Source of the DNA: Haploplasma axanthum
GTDB lineage: Bacteria > Bacillota_I > Bacilli_A > Acholeplasmatales > Acholeplasmataceae
Reading direction: 5' to 3'
NCBI RefSeq assembly: GCF_900660745.1
Contig: NZ_LR215048.1
Coordinates: 682,001-746,000 of the forward strand
Length of the DNA: 64,000 nt
Position 1 is the first letter of the stretch; every line of letters begins with the position of its first letter. The notes beneath the pieces were generated by a model. That model made no database searches and was not told where the DNA came from. It saw only the letters and a program-made list of their open reading frames with translations. Positions 63,073 through 64,000 of this stretch are shown one piece after another. The position numbers were made by a program, and so were the translations under genes.

Positions 63073-64000
63073 GCAGAATTATAATTTATCCAAGTGAAAT
63101 AAAAGGTGATGTTAATATTGTTTCTTCTAAATCACTTTCTCATCGATATTTAATAGCTGCATCACTTGCAAAGGGCGAAAGTAAAATAACAAACGTTCTA
63201 AAATCAAAAGATTTAGATGCAACAATCAACGTACTAAAAAACTTGTGTGTTGATATAAGTTCAAAAGATGATATTAATTATTTAGTTAGAAGTAATGGTT
63301 TAAACCCAACCGATAAAACCTTAGATGTTTATGAATCTGGCTCAACCTTACGTTTTATAATACCTTTATTATGGCTTTTTAGTAATGAATCAAGTATTAA
63401 AATGCAAGAAGGACTATCTGTTAGACCATTAACTATCTATAATGATATAGCAAATAAATATCAATATAAATTAACTAAACTAAACAATCAACTGAAAGTT
63501 AGCGGTCCACTAAAATCTGGGGTATATGAGATTGATGGTAGCATTAGTTCTCAATTTATAAGCGGTTTATTATTTGCTTTGCCATTAGTAAATGGTGATT
63601 CTAAGATTATTATTAAAAATCATCTTGCATCAAAAAGTTATATTGATTTAACACTAGATGTTTTAGATAAAACAGGTATTAAGATAGAGATTAATAGAAA
63701 TGAATTTATTATTAAAGGTAATCAAAATTATCAGGCTATTGATACTGAAATTGAAGGAGATTATTCAGCAGCAGCATTTTTTATTGTTCTAGCAATACTA
63801 AAAAACATAGAATTTACAATTAATAATTTGAGTGAAAAATCACTTCAAGGAGATAAAGAAATTCTTAATATAATTAAAAAAATGGGTGTTAAATATAGTT
63901 TTAATGGAAATAAACTAACAATTTATAAACATGAAACATTAAATGCTCCAGTAATTGATTTGATGAATATTCCTGATTTAGGACCAATCTTGATGGTTCT
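63069..64000 (+). CDS. aroA: EPSP synthase (3' end beyond the window)
   Basis: An open frame from the ATG overlapping the aroB stop to the window end, about 310 codons visible. The N-terminal VSSKSLSHRYLIAASLAKG, ESGSTLRFIIPLL (the glyphosate-loop region in its SGSTLRF variant), EGLSVRPL, and EGDYSAAAFFIVLA are EPSP synthase hallmarks. It joins shikimate-3-phosphate and PEP. No frameshift seen; truncated only by the window edge. Confidence 0.95.
   Translation, partial: MSRIIIYPSEIKGDVNIVSSKSLSHRYLIAASLAKGESKITNVLKSKDLDATINVLKNLCVDISSKDDINYLVRSNGLNPTDKTLDVYESGSTLRFIIPLLWLFSNESSIKMQEGLSVRPLTIYNDIANKYQYKLTKLNNQLKVSGPLKSGVYEIDGSISSQFISGLLFALPLVNGDSKIIIKNHLASKSYIDLTLDVLDKTGIKIEINRNEFIIKGNQNYQAIDTEIEGDYSAAAFFIVLAILKNIEFTINNLSEKSLQGDKEILNIIKKMGVKYSFNGNKLTIYKHETLNAPVIDLMNIPDLGPILMV

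Noticed and set aside
1..64000. Possible use of TGA as tryptophan, as in Mycoplasma and Spiroplasma
   Set aside because: Genes end cleanly at TGA (sufD, aroB, rlmH-proximal overlaps), Trp positions in conserved motifs are TGG, and no conserved protein is cut by an internal TGA.

Overview
The window is AT-rich, densely coded and mostly in one direction (+). It reads with the standard bacterial code: TGA is a real stop (tandem TGA TGA ends sufD, TGA ends aroB) and Trp is TGG. Lipoproteins with lipoboxes, AGGAGG-type ribosome sites, CcpA-type cre sites, a SufCDSUB cluster, a ComK-like protein and a giant OppF with an inserted coiled coil point to a low-GC Firmicutes/Tenericutes lineage. An Acholeplasma/Izemoplasma-like or other early Mollicutes-related organism that keeps TGA as stop fits best; the species cannot be fixed from this window.

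Region 1 (1-20185) is one tight transcription unit of 18 genes that starts before the window. Its first half is an uptake module: a truncated solute-binding protein, two CUT1-type permease pairs, a membrane-anchored NHL/TPR protein, a YIP1 protein, a DUF5696 protein and a YesL-type protein. No ATPase gene is present. Its second half is a complete pathway from peptidoglycan sugars to fructose-6-phosphate: NamZ, NagZ, a MurK-type kinase, MurQ, a GNAT, NagA, NagB, a GH20-type hexosaminidase and an esterase. None of these enzymes has a signal peptide. The simplest reading is import of peptidoglycan-derived disaccharides or oligosaccharides followed by cytoplasmic degradation.

Region 2 (20186-26673) carries two secreted phosphodiester glycosidase paralogues with a small lipoprotein, then an anchored surface protein. 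The two units have look-alike promoters, each with a cre-like site on the -35 box and the same A-rich block about 55 nt upstream. Region 3 (26700-31100) holds a peroxiredoxin, an XRE regulator with helical repeats, an S41-type protease and two small membrane proteins on the minus strand.

Region 4 (31190-40470) is a peptide ABC transporter: OppA with N-terminal Ig-like domains, then OppBCDF and a small repeat protein. An ISL3-type insertion sequence (40529-42135) with a perfect 8-bp target duplication sits between the last gene and a terminator that probably belonged to it. Region 5 (42153-46289) encodes a 1272-residue lipoprotein with a MACPF (perforin-like) domain followed by eleven InlB-B/Flg_new repeats; this is the most striking single gene here.

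Region 6 (46316-64000) is mainly housekeeping: sufCDSUB, a YjdF-like membrane protein, a ComK-like regulator, pgk - XRE/cupin regulator - tpiA, a 1060-residue PrsA/SurA-like lipoprotein on the minus strand, a WalJ-type metallo-hydrolase, rlmH, mscL, degV, and the start of a shikimate operon (DAHP synthase, aroB, aroA running off the end). I found no tRNA, rRNA, CRISPR array or recognisable riboswitch.
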